Source: Spirometra erinaceieuropaei (Eukaryota; Platyhelminthes; Cestoda; Diphyllobothriidea; Diphyllobothriidae). Taken from it: DNA of 64,000 nucleotides. The notes below the pieces were generated by a model. That model ran no database searches. It was not told the origin of the DNA and worked only from the letters and a program-made list of their open reading frames with translations. The stretch spans positions 287,700 to 351,699 of the forward strand of contig CACRXP010000153.1 in the NCBI GenBank assembly GCA_902702965.1, in the 5' to 3' direction. The translations under genes were made by a program, and so were the position numbers. Below are positions 11,320 through 23,074 of the stretch, one piece after another. Numbering within the stretch: position 1 is the stretch's first letter; each line of letters starts with the position of its first letter.

Positions 11320-14255
11320 ACTCGGAAGAGGACGATAGACCCGAAAACTCGCGCGAAGTATCCAGCAACTTCGGCCCAAGAATCGTTCGGGAATCTGCCC
11401 GGTCTAAGCTCCGCTTTCTTTATGCAAATGCTCAGAGTTTGTTTCATAAGCTAGATGAGCTGAAAGTATGGATAACAGATACGCAGCCGGATGTCATTTC
11501 TATCACAGAGACTTGGTTCCAGACCGAAGTCTTGGATGCCGAAATAACACTTGAGGGATACCAACTTTTTTTGCCGGGACAGACTGCATAGAAAAGGAGG
11601 AGGAATAGCGGTCTACGTCAAGAGAGCAATCGTCGCATCGGAACGCAAAACCGATTGCTCCGGCGACTGTGAAGCAATGTGGTTAAAACTGAGGATGCGT
11701 GGCGCACCTAATTTGAATTTCCTAACCGTATACAGGCCGCCCAATCAAACTGATGAGGTTGACGAGGCGATTTTTGGGCTAACTAAAGAGGTGTCACAAA
11801 ACCAAGAGGTACTGATAACCGGAGATTTCAACGCACCCATGGTCGACTGGAACAATTTATTAGTAAATGGTTCGCAAAATTCGTTTGATTCCAGGCTCTT
11901 GAAACTAACGGCTAATCTCTTTCTGGTACAAAACGTCACGTTCCCAACCAGGATCAGAGCGGACCAAAGAGCAAATTGTCTGGACCTCGTCCTTACAAAA
12001 GACCCGATTAGCCCTGGCGATCTTAGGTCCATAACACCGCTCGGTAAGAGTGACCATGTCATGCTGTTTTGGGAATACCGCCTATGCAGCCAACAAGCGA
12101 ATACGACGGAGCCTAGACTGAATTTCTGGCGAGGAGATTTTGCCGCCATGAGAAGGGAATTATCGGCAGTGGACTGGGATGACTTTCTTTCCGGACATCC
12201 AGACGTTGATTGGAACGCTGTCAAAGGAGTTGTAACAGACATCATGCATCGAAACTGTCCGACAAAGAGAGTCAAAAAGAATAATCGTCCTGCCTGGATA
12301 ACACGGGATATAAAGAAATAAGTAAACCGGAAAAACAAACTATGGCGAAGGTATGCAACAACAAAACAACCATCCCATTACGAGCAATTTCGTCGAAAGC
12401 GAAACGAGGTAAGGGGGGCTGTCCGCAGGTCGCGGAAGGAGTATTAAATGCGAGTTATGGAACGGGCCGTCGATAAGCCAAAAGTGCTCTTCAGTTACAT
12501 AAGCAGTAGGTTAAAGAACAAGGAGACGGTCGCAGTGTTGAAAGGAGAAAACAATGAGGATATCATCGAAAATGACGCTAAGGCAGAAAATCTAAGCCGG
12601 TTTTTCCTATCGGTTTTCACCGATGAAACGGACTTTGACGAGGCTGGATCTCCTGCTGGGACAACCGACGAAATAATAGAAAACATCGACTTCACGGAAG
12701 AAGATATGAGGAAGGAACTTCTAGCGCTTAAGGAGGGCAAGTCTCCGGGCCCAGACCAAATTCCGGCAAAAGTGCTGAAGGAGTTGTCATGCGAAATCGC
12801 CAAAACGCTTTGGCACATCTTTAGGTCCTCCTTTGACCGAGGCATTCTCCCCTCTGATTGGAAAGTGGCTAACATATACCCCATTCACAAGGGCGGATCC
12901 AGAACAAGTACAAACAATTATCGGCCGGTGAGCCTTACGTGCATTTGTTGCAAAGTCATGGAGAGAATAGTCAAAAAATCCATAATGAATTTCCTTGAAG
13001 AAAATAATTTCTTTGCTAGTTCTCAGCATGGCTTTCGACAAAATCACTCCTGCCTAACTAATATGCTTCATTCAACGGAACAGTGGTCTCGCTCGTTAGA
13101 CGCAGGAACAAAGGTCGATATCGTTTACATAGATTTCAAGAAAGCCTTTGATAGTGTTCCACACCACCGGTTACTTTACAAGGTCCGAGAGTCAGGGATA
13201 AGGGGAAACCTATTAAACTGGGTAAAGGACTTTCTGACTGGTCGATCACAATCTGTGTGTATTGGTAGTGCGAAGTCAACACCAGTGCCAGTTGTGAGTG
13301 GAGTTCTGCAGGGCTCCGTACTCGGACCAGTACTATTTTTAATTTATGTCAACGACTGTATGAATGGACTGGACTGCAATGGAGTCATATTTGCTGATGA
13401 CATCAAGTTATGGCGAGCGATCAACGGCGAACATGATGAACGGGCCCTGCAAGAAGGACTGAACCGCCTATGCGAATGGTCTGACAAATGGCTGCTAAAG
13501 TTTAACCTAGAGATGTGCGTCGCGCTGCGACTCAAAACGACTGGAAGATCTGACGGAGAGGATCACCATTACCAACTTGGTGGAAGGTGCCTTTCAAATG
13601 TAACCGAACAAAAAGATCTTGGGGTTAACATTCTGTCGACCCTTAAGCCTTCATCTCAGTGTCTTAGGGCGTCGAAAAGAGCAACTAGTGTTCTCTTTGC
13701 CATTAAACGATCTTTCGTGGACATAGACAAAAAGTTATTCGGAAAATTATACGGAGCGTTCATTCGCTCGCATCTGGAATATGGAATCCAAGCGTGGCGC
13801 CCGTGGCTAAAAAAGACAATAAGTTGCTAGAAAGAGTTCAGAGGAGAGCAACAAAAATTGTAAAAGGCCTCAGGACTTTACCTTACAACTGCCGACTTAG
13901 GGAACTTAAACCTTTTCCTCTTGAGTGCAGGCAGGTTCGAGAAGATCTCATACAGGCCTATCGGATATTGAGGAACCGGGAATGTGCCCAAAACCCCGAC
14001 GATTTCTTTACCCTGGCCACAACAAAAAACCTGCGTGGGAACTCTCTAAAACTTACAGGATCCCGATGCCGCCTGGACGTTCGCAAATACTGTTTTTCAC
14101 AGCGAGTCGTCGGTGCCTGGAACGGGCTTCCCGAGGACGTCATAATGGCGGATACCACGGAGACGTTCAAGCAAAGACTCGATGCCTATTTGCTTGGACA
14201 CTATCGCTTGTCTGAACAGAACAGCTCTGTGGTGCTAAACCAACGCCTTACATAG
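11320..14255 (+). pseudogene. LINE ORF2: endonuclease-reverse transcriptase, inactivated
   Basis: The frame opens without its own ATG just after ORF1. The endonuclease domain carries FLYANAQSL, ITETW, ITGDFNAP and SDHVML. The reverse transcriptase carries KSPGPDQIP, NYRPVSLT, the catalytic motif YIDFKKAFDSV, GVLQGSVLGP and FADDIKLW. The C-terminal part reads ERVQRRATKIVKGL and WNGLPEDV, usual for CR1-group elements. Lesions: an indel in a run of seven T near 11,562, TAA at 12,319-12,321, TAA at 12,445-12,447, and an indel in an A run near 13,805. Catalytic residues are otherwise kept. The long minus-strand frames here are shadows. Confidence 0.9.
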
Positions 14256-14475
14256 TCATACCGCTAATGCAGATGACTGCCATTACATTTTACTGAAATC
14301 ATCTACAACTGAATGTTCTCAAGTTTTGGTTCTACATTTTCACGGAAAATATTCTGTTAAATGTGTATATTACTGACAACATTTCAGTACCATGTTTATT
14401 TATAGTGAGATATTGCATGTACCGTTTACAATAGGGTTTTCAAAGGCATTGCCCATTACTCTTAAAATATACTGA

Positions 14476-14703
14476 CCTACACTGACCTACATGTGTACTC
14501 TACGAATCTTGCAGGCGATATGTCACGGAAAAACGTACATTCGAAAAGTAACAATGACTGCTTGATTATTATTTGGAAGATTTGACGCGCTCGTTCACTT
14601 GGCAACCCTTTCCACAAACGGCGTTGATATGCTTGTCGCACCGGGTATTCGGCGACCTCACTGGGGATGATGTCGTCCTCATTTCGTGGGCATTTGGGTT
14701 CCT
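14476..14703 (-). pseudogene. secreted four-cysteine family, exon 2 only
   Basis: A splice acceptor (TTTCCAG) precedes a frame whose phase matches the other copies (two bases complete a split codon). The frame reads PKCPRNEDDII, then SEVAEYPVRQ, LLFECTFFRD and YTCRS, with all three exon 2 cysteines. It stays open until homology stops at about 14,476, where a ten-base motif is doubled (GTAGGTCAGT twice on the minus strand) and the 3' end of the LINE follows. Exon 3 and the signal exon were not found nearby. The LINE may have inserted into this gene. Confidence 0.65.
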
Positions 14704-16983
14704 CTGGAAACACGTATATTCACGAAACTGGTAGTTCGGTTATAATTAAGAAAGGCCACTTCTGACAGAACGATAGATGTGGATACGATTTTCCACTTTC
14801 CAGCAATTTACATTCCTAGCATTCGTGGCACACAGAATTCTGCTGTCTGGGTTTGTTCTTTATTTACGGCTTCATAACTTCAACGCGTACGTCCCGGTAT
14901 TTTGAGCAAAACAGAGTCACAAAATTCTAAGTCATTCCAACAAGTAGCCCCCAGGGATTCTGTGGCTACTCAGTTTGGCTGTGAGGCAAACACTAAAGCG
15001 ATGGCCGGCTATTTGTGAGATAGGTAAAGCTTTTTACGTATATTTTCGAAAAATGTACTAGGTCTTTCGTCATACGTTTTTGTCCAATGTGGTAATTAAT
15101 CTAAATTATTAGTTCTTTTCCATCTACTGGTCATACTGTTGCCATGTTTTAGAAACGATATAAGAGGGCATTCACCATAGAGCAATCTCGATAATGCACG
15201 AAAACAGATAAATCTTCATTTTCATTAAGGATAATTACACCTAAGTAAGCTGGTCAGACACTCTACGGCCGATAGGACATAATTTGTCTACTTGAATCAT
15301 TCATGCAATTGAGGAGATTAATAGTGTAAGACCATTGAATTAAAATTCATCGACACAAAGCGCGCTTTCATTTCCCTGTTGATGCTAGGTCAATCAGAAA
15401 AGTCCTCAAATTTTCTAAAAAAGGAACGTACGTTTTACGGATACGCAGCATTCTGCATACTGAAGCACAAAGGACAGAAGGATTAGACATCCCACCTTTC
15501 CATCAAACAACCTCATTTCATAAATTTACAAATTATTGCAGATTCACTAACTAACGCGAAATAATGTCAGACGGCTTTATAATCACCATTCACGCGTATG
15601 CCCCTTTAACATCGACTGCTGTTGAGCACAATCACACGCTGTCTGAATGCGTATTATATCATAAGCTTGAAAGCGAGTCTCCTATCTTAGTAAAAATTGA
15701 ATCGATTGGTTAATGTAGTCGTCACCTCAGGTTTGCACGTTCGCTATCTCAGATGACAGAGTCGGGTTAAAAGGTCAAAGCAGATGATCACAGCTACACC
15801 GTCGTTAAGGACGATGTCCAACCTCTTCTCCACATCAGGATGGGAGTGTGGACAGTAAAGTAAAAGTAAACCTGTGACGCATCTGCCGCATTCTCGGCAG
15901 TGGATCCAGGTGGTTGGTACGGCGTAAACCAGCACGTAGACGTACCGCCACATACCCAGGTCAGTAATATGCACTGAAGAGGGTCTTGTATCCGAAGAGA
16001 ATCAAGGGGAATGTACAGATAACAATCGTGCCTGTCACCGCACCCCAACGTCGGCATTTGCAAGGCTTGCACATGCCCAATAACGCCCATTGGATTCCGA
16101 TCTAGCCCCAGTGATGGCCTAACACATCTACCGCATAAACTGTCTTAGAGACACATAATACGCTGGTATTACGTATGCAATGACCCGCCGGAATTCGCTA
16201 CGAGCTGTGGAGTAAACACCAATTCAATTGGATACTTGCTGACCGAGGACAGTTTGGAAGCCAGAAATAGTCACTAGCCGCGTGGCTTTTATCCTCGACA
16301 CTTAATCATCATAGCCTTGTCTGCCGGATCGTAATTTTGACGCGTGTTATTTATCAAGCTCTGAATAGTGGTTTAAATTTGTTAGACCTTTAGATGCCAA
16401 CTGTTTCATAGTCTGGCACGGAATGATACGATTTATCTCCAGATAGAAATCAACGTCGAAATGAAAACGATGAATATTTAAACCTAGATGTTATGTGTTA
16501 CTGGAGAAGGTTAAGCTCGCCTCATCAAAGGAGGTAATAACAAGCAGCAGCAGAGAGGTAAGGCTGTAAAAGAAGATCGATAACATTAAGTGAAAGATCC
16601 AGATGAAGTAACTGTGACGTCATATGATCTGTTTACATCAAGGCCGCTTAATTTCCATTAGCGAAGTATCGAAGACGATATAAACAAGTTAGATTTATAA
16701 TTTTGTTATATATGAGACGTCTCAGAAGTAGACTTCGTGATTCTCAAACTCGCCCTTATTTTAGGTTGTCTGACTTGTTTGAAAATGCGCATTTGTATGC
16801 GCAGATTTTAACACTGAAACCCTCAATGCCCGAATATCTCTATGTCGTGGAATAGTAGTGTCGCGATGTTTGGCTGACTTAGGACCGCAGGACAACAATA
16901 CGACGGTCGCGAGCGAGGTCATTTACTATGTGCAGCTCGATTGATTTGCGCGTGATATCGACTCGAGCCGCATCTGCGACACT
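14704..16983. other. no recognisable feature; GC-richer island at 15.75-16.1 kb
   Basis: A less AT-rich stretch at 15,744-16,090 has overlapping minus-strand frames. One begins MGVIGHVQAL, faintly like the GGVIGHAGSAL tail of the PLE frame at 63.9 kb. The likeness is too short to call. The remainder shows nothing that I can support. Confidence 0.4.
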
Positions 16984-17310
16984 TTCTTCATCAGTAGACA
17001 AAAATGTAATCGCTGGAACGAGCAATATATTAGCATAACGTTTCGGATTCTCACTCCAATCCATCATCAGAGACGGTCGCAGATAAGGGTAATGGTGACA
17101 TAAGGAGTGCACTATTTATAGCACGTGGCTGCTGTGGGACCATATGTGTACTGTAATTATAAACACTGACAGTCACCGCTGAGGTCGTAATTGATGCGAT
17201 GATGGCTTGTCAGTCCGCGTCCGAGTCGTTAATTGCCTTGCCTTTGTCATCCGTGCTGGATGCTAGTGTGACGATTGCTCGACACTCGACGGTGGGAAAT
17301 CTTTGCCTCT
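16984..17310 (-). mobile_element. Penelope-like element 3' tail (copy 2)
   Basis: Minus-strand relative of the tails at 1.8 and 63.6 kb. Its part at 17,150-17,290 also matches 27,600-27,745 (same strand) and 29,055-29,110 (opposite strand). It contains a hammerhead-like core at 17,031-17,074. No coding frame survives. Confidence 0.6.
17031..17074 (-). ncRNA. hammerhead-ribozyme-like core in PLE tail
   Basis: On the minus strand: GTCT, CTGATGA, an extra T, the helix GGATT/AATCC, GAAACGTT, then ATGC. The loop of stem II differs from the 1.8 and 63.6 kb copies while its paired bases are kept. The cleavage-site position reads T instead of C and stem I is mostly lost, so this copy is probably inactive. 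Confidence 0.4.
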
Positions 17311-18649
17311 GCAAATGCACGCTCTTAAACCTTGTCAGCTAAACGCGTTTACACGTCAAGTGCACAGGATTTTTGCGGACACGGTTGAGTCAAATGACAC
17401 GTCTGCGCATCTGAGTAGCGGTCGGGGCAAAAATGGTTTTATTTAGGTAGGGAATATTAGAAATGATCTAGAGCTTAAACCTCTGTCTAAAATCGTTTGA
17501 AAATGTTCGGTATTTAGCGAAAAATTATGAATTACATAAAACTAGTTAGCTGCGGAATCCGTCTTTCGACCATACGCAGACCGAGACTCTTATAATTAGC
17601 CTATGCAGCCGAGGTCAGTTAAGGCGTCTGTATCGCTTATACTGCCGCGCTGTCAAACGATTAACGAAATGTGCTTCTGTCAAGACGCCGAAGACAATTC
17701 CATTCGACATGACGTGTCGATCTTTTTTTGAAGTGTTCGGCCACTGCAGTCAAAGCACCCATTACCTTATCATATGTCTTCAAAATAATCCCACTGTTTG
17801 GGGTTCCGACAGATGCTTGTCACAGAACTTGCCTTTTCGGGGTGATCAGTAGAATATAGTTAAATCGAAAAGCCACCATCGACATGACCAGGATAGTTTA
17901 AAAGTCCGACTACAACATAGCCATTGAAAGTGGACGAAAATTTGACGAAAAATCTCACCTAACATACGCGAAAAACAAACGGTAGAAAAACAGATTTTAA
18001 AATGGAATCATACCGGTTTATGAGGTCAGTTATTTGCAAGGAAAAGCACTGTGCACTTCCAAACCCTCCAGTATTTTGTCTTTAATAAGACATTCGTTAT
18101 TTCTGATCAGCTTAATAGTACCCTCATAATAACTGTTTTCCACCAAACTTTTGCGGATAGGAGTTTATTATTCATTTGATGTCTTGATAAATACTTTCAG
18201 ATTGGTTTCAGATTAGCTAGTGGTTTTCACTGGTATATATTATGTGCTAAATCACCACCTGTACGTAGACAAAGTTATGTTCCATAATGAAACATTTGTT
18301 TCAGTTGTCTTTGCGCGAAATTGGTAGGATCTGCTTAGGCAGTTTTTATGTTTGGTTCTTAATAAGAAGTTGACAGGTCGACCCTCATTTTGGATGATTT
18401 CCACCATGTGATTCACATCGAGACGAGATCATGGTAGTATTATTATTATTAGTAGTATTAGTAGTAGTAGTAGTAGTAGTGAAGTAGTCTTAAATGAGTG
18501 TGGACCTGCGCAGCTTTTACCACAATTTCACTTCCTCTCCCACTCGGATCCAGTATCAAGATATAGTCAATATGGCTGGAGGGGACTAACATCGTGTGCG
18601 ATACGCAATAAAATCTATGACATTTTAAGAGATAATGAAGCTTACAGTA
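17311..18649. other. no recognisable feature apart from a TAG microsatellite
   Basis: AT-rich, no supported gene. The microsatellite at 18.43-18.48 kb is listed separately. Confidence 0.5.
18434..18480. repeat. TAT/TAG trinucleotide microsatellite
   Basis: About fifteen trinucleotide units shift from TAT to TAG repeats across the tract. Confidence 0.9.
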
Positions 18650-19595
18650 GGGAGGCTAAATCAAGAAATGTCAACCTAAATTCCGTCCGGCGTCTCGTTT
18701 CAAAAAGATCTATGAAGAAGTGTTTTAAAACTCATCATCATGAAGATATCTCAGCATTCCGGCTTTCTAACTATCTTCTTTACATCTGCATGCAACAAGG
18801 ATGCTCAGTAAAAAGGAAAAACTTAATAAGCATGCATTCGATCACTGATTTTTGACGCCTTTCAAAATCATTTATATTTCAAGAAACATATGCGCAAAAA
18901 AATCCATTTTTTACTCATTCGGTTGCCAATTACGTCTTCCGCCAATTGTGTACTTAAAGAGGGGCTTAATTTTGTTTTGAAAAAAAGTCTTTTATTGTGC
19001 CATTTTTCGTACCGTGAAATGGCCGTTCAGAAAACCTCATATGTCTGCATTTCAAATGTGGCTTGTAAACCTAACAATATGGCTGAAATCCACTGTTAAA
19101 TTTATTGAGGACCGTATTGTTTTATTTTAGCAATGTAAAGAAATTATGGTCTTCGGACGCGAAAAGTATACGACTTTTAGTCATAATGTCCTTAAGGCAA
19201 TTGTAAGGGCAGGTAAAGTCCAAAATTATAAGGGAATTCAAGTTTATTAAAGGCAATTTTATACCCTTGTTTGGAGTATAAATTTAAAAGAGGACGTTTT
19301 CTTCAGCTGAATGAACAAGACAAAAAATAATGTGCTGAAAGTTTTCCATGATATATAATTGATTTGGAAAGAAAACTTCATGCTATGCTGCCAAAACAGA
19401 GTACTGTTTTGTATGCGGTCGAAACGACATTAGTTTAAAAGCCGGCATCTTTAGATAACTGAAGTATTGTAGAATTATGCTGCATGATTTTATATTTTAC
19501 AACAGTATTTAATTATTTTTTTTGAAAAGAAAACACTTTTCGGAATTTCTGTTGAGATTTGGGAATTTAGCCCACCTACCGTAAGTAGACTTCAG
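18650..19595. repeat. foldback repeat family, diverged copy
   Basis: Same layout as the copy at 23.1-24.1 kb: outer arm, middle segment with GTTGCCAATTACG and a GGATTT-like motif, then the complementary arm ending in a conserved TTTCGGAATTTCTGTTGAGATTT. The arms no longer pair well. The 69-codon frame inside is not a gene. Confidence 0.6.
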
Positions 19596-20417
19596 GAGAC
19601 ATAGAGCTAGGTAAGGAGCATGCGGCTTTTAATCTTAAATACTTCAAGCAAAATAAATATCAAGCTAGAAAATGTCAATGAACCCAAAAATGTTTCCTTA
19701 CCATGATAACAGTCATTGCCTTGTGTACGAAATTTCGAAGTTAAAGTTAGTTGCTATTAAAATGTTTAAGAAAGGTTACGTTTGGCCAGTCTTTGCTTAA
19801 GGCGTTTATAAATACATAGGGATTTCAAAGGCAATATTTTGCAATATTTACCAAACATAATTTTTAGGCCGCTTAAAAGGAGCGTATTAAATAACCAGCT
19901 TCATAATGTAAATGAAATAATCATGGAATTACGTTGTGAGGTGAAATATGCTATGAAACCATATGAGAGCTTCCTAACCTACATGAGAAATCAACATTTT
20001 GCTTAATATAAAATTTGATTTGCAATTGCTCAGTTATGCTGATCGAAAGCGAATTGCAATCAAGACGAACAAAAGCAGCCTCATATTCCTTTTAAGCGCT
20101 AATAAGTCTCATGAATCTGTACAAGAACTACCCCGTTGTTGCATGCCCTGTTTGCGGTCGGGTTCTATTTCTAGTTGTGCAATAGAATTTCCCTTGACGA
20201 AAAGTTGACCATTTTAGATAAACACGCTAACACCGCACATGGCCAAGCAGCCTGACTATCGCAAGCGAGTAAACCTACCGCGTTTACTGTGGAGTTGATT
20301 GCCTCCGGCAACCTACGCGTGGATTAGTGTAAGGTGTGACAAAACTGCCTTTCATCTTTCGTACTCTTGCATTCAAATGCAATAACCTACTCAAGTCGAT
20401 CGGCATAATTGGTATTC
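19596..20417. other. no recognisable feature
   Basis: AT-rich; I found no matches elsewhere in the window. Confidence 0.45.
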
Positions 20418-20575
20418 TCGAACCCAACCGACAGGAAAACGGGCCGTTGTCTCACTTGTAGTGTCAAACTCCATGACAAACGATTCCAGGTTCAAATCGC
20501 AAGAGATCCACACATAGGATTGGGTATATTTGGCTGATGACGGCTAAAAGGCCTGATTTGGTCACTGTGATCTTC
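20418..20575 (+). mobile_element. tRNA-derived SINE, degraded copy
   Basis: Related to the 25.7 kb SINE. It starts with CAACCGACAGGAAAACGGGC, then a tRNA-like stretch (GTCAAACTCCATGAC, then CCAGGTTCAAATC as a weak B box), then GGCTGATGACGGCTAAAAG. The GAAA of the hammerhead core is lost. Confidence 0.6.
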
Positions 20576-20774
20576 CTAGCAAAAGAATTTTACCGCTAGC
20601 CTCATAAAGGTGCTAGCTGCTTGCCTGACACCGCTGCAGGTGATACGAATCCTGGTGGATTCCCCAACTCTTTCGTTGCTTTTCAATAGTTCGAATGCCA
20701 GAAACCGCATAATGAGTGGCCGAAATGCCGCGTTTCAGATGTCTAGCCACAGCCCTTCAACCACTGTGTTACCG

Positions 20775-20905
20775 ATCGACACCGACAGGAAAATGAGCCC
20801 GCGAAACGTGGTTATGGGCGTTGCATCTTTAACCAATAGGTGTTCTACACCTTGGGGTTGGCATGAATGGCTGTAGTCAGCTAATAAGCCAGAAATGGTC
20901 AGGGT
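20775..20905 (+). mobile_element. tRNA-derived SINE, strongly degraded copy
   Basis: A second plus-strand relative 350 bases downstream of the last. CACCGACAGGAAAATGAGCC, GGGGTTGGCATGAATGGCTG and AGCTAATAAGCCAGAAATGG are in the expected order. CTGATGA is replaced by CTGTAGT, so the hammerhead core is dead. Confidence 0.6.
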
Positions 20906-21671
20906 AATTTTGTTTTCTGTCCGGTAGTTTTACTCAGTTTTTATACAACGTTGCACTAGGTCATGAAATGTCGTGTTTGGTCACGAACTGTGCATATGAA
21001 TTGCCTCATTGTAATTTCCTGATTCCTTGGCTTTTGAAATTTATGAACGAGGTCGACTTTGCCATTATTCAAATAATAAAGGAAACCGGTCTGTTTATAC
21101 ACACTGATCATCACATATAGCTTTTCTCGTTTATAAACGAACGTGAGCAATCTTACGCCAGTGACGATACAGGCTTTGTATTTTTTCCCCTGTTGAGTGA
21201 AATATTAGAGAGGTTTAATTAACTTTTTAGTATACTGGCAAACTTGTGTTTTGCATTATACGACAACAGACGTTGTTTCCGGAACCCGCTTCAAGAATAC
21301 CAACGTCTGATCTTTAGTCTCTGCCGTCTATCGATATCGCTATGTTCTGCGGTCTTTACTGATCATTTCTTTCTGGGCGACCTAAGTTACCGATCTGTTT
21401 AAAATGGTTAAGTTATAAAAATGACAATTACGAACAAATGATGGCAGGGTTACGTAGTGATCCATTAGATAACAGTAGACGCGTCAAAATCACTGAGGCA
21501 AGCACAATAGTCGTGCAGTTTGTCTAGACTGTAGCCTTCCCAACAACACATGTAATTAAGTCCAGTGACGTGATCTGGTCAACATATTTCAGAAGACCTG
21601 TTGCTCGTCGCTGCAGGATCCGCAGACGACAATACGCTGCTTGATCAGAAAAAAAGGAGAAGAAGAAGAAG
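20906..21671. other. no recognisable feature
   Basis: No supported gene or repeat. A short GAAGAA purine tract is at 21,655-21,672. Confidence 0.45.
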
Positions 21672-21745
21672 CGATCGCTAGAGCAATGGCTTTATTCGTC
21701 TGACGTCTCGGATTACGAATGATTTTGGTTCTGTAACTGCATAAA
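21672..21745 (-). mobile_element. Penelope-like element tail fragment
   Basis: GCGATCGCTAGAGCAATGGC, then TTTATTCGTCTGACGTCTCGG, resemble the start of the 1.8 and 63.6 kb tails. It is also preceded by a GAA tract, as at 63.59 kb. The hammerhead half with CTGATGA is missing. Confidence 0.45.
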
Positions 21746-21938
21746 ATTCCCCTAACCCCTCGATCGATGCTTTACAAAGCTTTTTGGTCGCTTTTCTATT
21801 TTGTGCTACAGTTAGCATACGTTATAATGAGTCTCTTCTTTCCGACAAACACCTAACAGATTTGGTGTATTCAAGACGTTGCAGTAGGTTGGACGGGCAA
21901 CTTGACCCAAATGTGATTAAACTCGCGCCGTCCCACGG

Positions 21939-22019
21939 AGCCTCGTAGCTTAAGTGGTTAGAGCGTTGGCTGTACTAAAGCTATCCTCTTACTGCGTGGG
22001 TTTGAATCCCACCGGGGCG
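21939..22019 (+). tRNA. tRNA-like sequence (possible class II tRNA or SINE head)
   Basis: Internal promoter boxes are clear: an A box in TAGCTTAAGTGGTTAGAGC and a B box in GGGTTTGAATCCC. The acceptor stem pairs GCCTCG with CGGGGC (one G-U), and the T stem GTGGG with CCCAC. My fold of the anticodon arm gives TGGCT/AGCTA with loop GTACTAA, hence anticodon ACT, followed by a 12-base variable region. That anticodon is unusual for a serine tRNA and position 1/72 mismatches, so a pseudogene or a SINE head is as likely as a working gene. Confidence 0.45.
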
Positions 22020-22024
22020 CTGAC

Positions 22025-22029
22025 TTTTT
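22025..22029 (+). terminator. T5 tract after the tRNA-like sequence
   Basis: Five T residues start six bases after the tRNA-like end, the usual place for an RNA polymerase III stop. This hints that the unit is, or was, transcribed on its own. Confidence 0.45.
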
Positions 22030-23074
22030 CACAGTTGGGTCAGTATGAAATGGATATTCATAAACACAGGGTTCAGCCTCTGACACTGACTAAGCCTGCA
22101 TCTCTACTGGGCGGGAGCATGAACTAAACTTTCTTGAGGCTCATCAGTAGTCCAAGACATTTATTCCCAAATATCTGGGCCATTGCTTAAGTTCTATCAA
22201 ACACATAATCCAAAATTGGATGTACTACGTTTGCTGGCCTTTCATATTAGTGCACACCCAGTCGTTTGTTGCATAAGAGTCCAAGCGCTTCGAACGTTAT
22301 GCAACTGGAAGCTGAATATTTCTTGCTTTTTATGTATATTTATTTAAAACCAAATTTACGCACTCATTAAAAAGGGTATATGAGGCTTTTTTGAAGTGTA
22401 TATAAACAAAGGCTTAAAACAGAATAAGCGGAAATGAAATTATTTGTCTTGTATGACTTGATTAAATTTTGTATAATTCAAAAAAGAAGTATTTGAGGCA
22501 GAAAAATAATAAAATCTATCACCGAAACACTTTACCTGGTACACAACTCATCCACTTTTGTACGTAAAAGACGGGTTTTTCACATGCAAATTTTTAACAT
22601 ATAAGACCGCCTAAGTGGCCTTGCAGTTTTACAAAGCGGAAGTATGTGTCCCATTGTCTTCACATTTTGCAGCAAGCTTAGACAATTATCGCCGCATTTC
22701 TTCATTCTTGATCAAATTTCGCTAAAAAGATCTCTCCGCTACCCATGACTCCTAATGCTAGTGTGAATCCGGTAATGTAAATGAAAACAGTAACAAAAGT
22801 CCAATACAAATAGGCATAAAATATTTATGCATATACATGCTTTATTTTATATTAAAAGACCAGCAGCAAGTCTCTTGTTCAAAGTTCGTAAATATACAAG
22901 TTTCTGGTTGATACCATCATTAATGCCGGTCGCTCTCACTCGATTCACAACTGATAGCAAATCGATGGAAGGTTGGTCATTTAACAATGAACATAAATTG
23001 TCCACATAACTGCAAGCGCATTTAAATTTAGTTGCTACTTTCAGTTTGGTGCGATGGGCAACCTAAATAAGAAG
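22030..23074. other. no recognisable feature
   Basis: AT-rich; no gene or matched repeat seen. Confidence 0.45.

Larger units (their letters stand above)
9691..14470 (+). mobile_element. CR1-type non-LTR retrotransposon (LINE), near full length
   Basis: Two-ORF non-LTR element: an ORF1 region (9.69-11.32 kb), then an apurinic-like endonuclease plus reverse transcriptase polyprotein (11.32-14.26 kb). The ORF2 domain order and motifs fit the CR1/Jockey group. The element is recent enough that nearly all ORF2 can be read. At least two nonsense codons and two indels in homopolymer runs break ORF2, and ORF1 has frame changes, so this copy cannot be autonomous as it stands. The 3' end probably lies at about 14,470, where the sequence switches to exon 2 of a minus-strand family gene. 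I saw no clear target-site duplication or poly(A)/CR1-type terminal repeat. Confidence 0.85.

Noticed and set aside
11745..12338. 197-codon minus-strand frame
   Set aside because: Lies inside LINE ORF2 on the opposite strand; the plus-strand frame carries clear endonuclease motifs, so this is a shadow.
12495..12884. 129-codon minus-strand frame
   Set aside because: Shadow of the LINE reverse transcriptase frame.
15744..16090. possible PLE endonuclease end on the minus strand
   Set aside because: Only GVIGH is shared with the 63.9 kb frame; insufficient.
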